Part shown: positions 7,305 through 8,330 of the stretch, piece by piece
Position numbering within the stretch: the first letter of the stretch is position 1
Layout of the letters: the number at the start of each line of letters is the position of its first letter
Source: DATKCJ01 sp035513275
GTDB lineage: Bacteria > Verrucomicrobiota > Verrucomicrobiia > Opitutales > Opitutaceae
Assembly (NCBI GenBank): GCA_035513275.1
Contig: DATKCJ010000307.1
Location: 1 to 8,330, forward strand
DNA: 8,330 nt
Direction of reading: 5' to 3'
Notes under the pieces: model-generated
What the model was told of the DNA's origin: nothing
The model's input: the letters and a program-made list of their open reading frames with translations, nothing else
Databases searched by the model: none
Made by a program: the position numbers and the translations under genes

Positions 7305-8330
7305 GTGAACCCGCCTACATCCCCCGGCCCGTCACCGCAGGATCCCGTCGCGCTCTTTCGCGAACGGCCGACGCGACCTGGTCTCTCTCGAGTCGAGCGC
7401 TCCGTGCTCGCACTTGTGATTGCGTGCCTCGCCTTCCTTCCGTGGGCAATCGGTGCGATGCACGTGTGGAGCCAGATGACCGGCGCGGTTCTCGCTATCG
7501 TCGCGCTGTTCGTCGCGCTCCTGCCCGAGTCTGATTCGGCGGAGTCGCCGTGGCGGAGGTTGCTTCGGTTTCCTGGATTCTGGGCCGGAATCGCCGTGCT
7601 CGGCTACGTCTGCATCCAAGCGTTGAATCCCGCGTGGGTCTATCGCGCGAGCGAGTCGCTGTGGTGGCTCGAGCCGATCGACCATGTGACGTGGCTGCCC
7701 GCGGGAATGCAGACGCCGTTCGAGAACTCGAACCAATGGCGCGCGCTCATCGTGCTCGCGATGGTGTGGGCACTCGCGTGCGCAGTGTGGGTCGGACTGC
7801 GCCGGCGGCGTGCGCTGCAAGCTCTCGCAATCGCACTTGTCGCGAACGCATGCCTGCTCGCGATCGTCGGCCTCGCGCAACAACTCTCCGGCGCGGACCG
7901 CATTCTTTGGTCTGTGCCGTCGAGCAACAGCACCTTCTTCGGCACATTCATCTACCGCAACCACGCGGGCCCGTGGCTCAACCTCGGAATCGCGCTCGCG
8001 TGCGGACTCGCGTGGTCGATTGCCGCGCGCTCCACGAGGCGCCTCGACAAGTCGAGTCCCGCGCCGCTGTTCGCGTTTGCCGCGGTCGTGATCGGGCTCG
8101 GCGTGGTGTTCTCGCTGTCTCGCGGCTCGATCGTCGTCCTTGCTGTGTTCACCCTCGCGATGCTCGCGGCGCTCGGACTGCGTGTTTTCGCCCACCGTGG
8201 CGACCGTCGCGCGGGTGTGGCGGTGGCAATCGTCGCACTAGTGCTCGTGCTCTTCGTGGCGGGCGGATTGCAGCGCCTCGGCGTCGAGCGCGTGATCAAT
8301 CGATTCTCGATGTTCGTCGACGGAGTCGAC
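7305..8330 (+). CDS. O-antigen ligase/polymerase-like polytopic membrane protein (Wzy_C type), C-terminus beyond window
   Basis: The frame is open from GTG 7305 to the window edge: 342 codons, 3' end missing. An in-frame TAG five codons upstream makes this GTG the first usable start; no ATG occurs before Met52, which lies after the first membrane helix. A proline-rich stretch of about 33 residues precedes the first helix. About nine membrane helices are visible, near 34-51, 57-73, 85-101, 146-163, 166-187, 223-240, 253-271, 276-292 and 302-320. A Trp-rich loop (about 102-145) lies between the third and fourth. FFGTFIYRNHAG (211-222) and FSLSRGS (269-275) match motifs of the O-antigen ligase/Wzy_C family, which joins or polymerises lipid-linked glycans on the outer face of the inner membrane. 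Glycan polymerase, LPS ligase or exopolysaccharide polymerase are all possible; the catalytic periplasmic loop is probably beyond the window. Confidence 0.85.
   Translation, partial: MNPPTSPGPSPQDPVALFRERPTRPGLSRVERSVLALVIACLAFLPWAIGAMHVWSQMTGAVLAIVALFVALLPESDSAESPWRRLLRFPGFWAGIAVLGYVCIQALNPAWVYRASESLWWLEPIDHVTWLPAGMQTPFENSNQWRALIVLAMVWALACAVWVGLRRRRALQALAIALVANACLLAIVGLAQQLSGADRILWSVPSSNSTFFGTFIYRNHAGPWLNLGIALACGLAWSIAARSTRRLDKSSPAPLFAFAAVVIGLGVVFSLSRGSIVVLAVFTLAMLAALGLRVFAHRGDRRAGVAVAIVALVLVLFVAGGLQRLGVERVINRFSMFVDGVD

Noticed and set aside
7332..8195. Open frame of 287 codons on the minus strand at the right end
   Set aside because: Its product is almost all charged residues. The opposite plus frame encodes a clear polytopic membrane protein with ligase motifs, so this is its shadow.

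Overview
This is a GC-rich bacterial chromosomal segment with six genes. Two of them run off the window ends. From recalled family resemblance and the short GC-rich palindromic repeats between genes, I would guess a Verrucomicrobiota bacterium of the Opitutaceae type. That is an inference; no rRNA or other taxonomic marker is present. Coding density is high. Long open frames opposite the real genes are a by-product of high GC.

Left part (1-5386), all on the minus strand. In transcription order, a DivIC/FtsB-like septum protein (5386-5045) comes first. A repeat-rich gap follows, carrying a hairpin plus U-tract terminator. Next is a UAP-like UDP-sugar pyrophosphorylase (4830-3409), followed 26 bases later by a phosphoglucomutase/phosphomannomutase-type phospho-sugar mutase (3382-1430). 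After a second repeat-rich gap (1429-1137) comes the N-terminal part of a probable carbohydrate-active protein that enters an (alpha/alpha)6-type glycosidase domain just before the window edge (1136-1, incomplete).

Right part (5488-8330), all on the plus strand and divergent from the left part. It holds an ExeA/GspA-type AAA+ ATPase (5488-6303), a GspB-like single-pass membrane protein (6335-7189), and, after a 115-base gap with a hairpin and a palindromic repeat, the first 342 codons of an O-antigen ligase/polymerase-like (Wzy_C) membrane protein (7305-8330, incomplete). The 101-base divergent intergenic region contains a perfect 8+8 inverted repeat that could be an operator.

Working together (inference): the mutase and pyrophosphorylase can make sugar-1-phosphate and then a UDP-sugar. 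The right-hand trio looks like the start of an envelope polysaccharide or secretion locus in which a GspA/GspB-like pair sits beside a polysaccharide ligase. No complete novel system is demonstrated. The points most worth a second look are that unusual pairing, the domain-stripped ATPase, the GHGG variant of the pyrophosphorylase, and a family of short palindromic elements, one of which seems to serve as a terminator.
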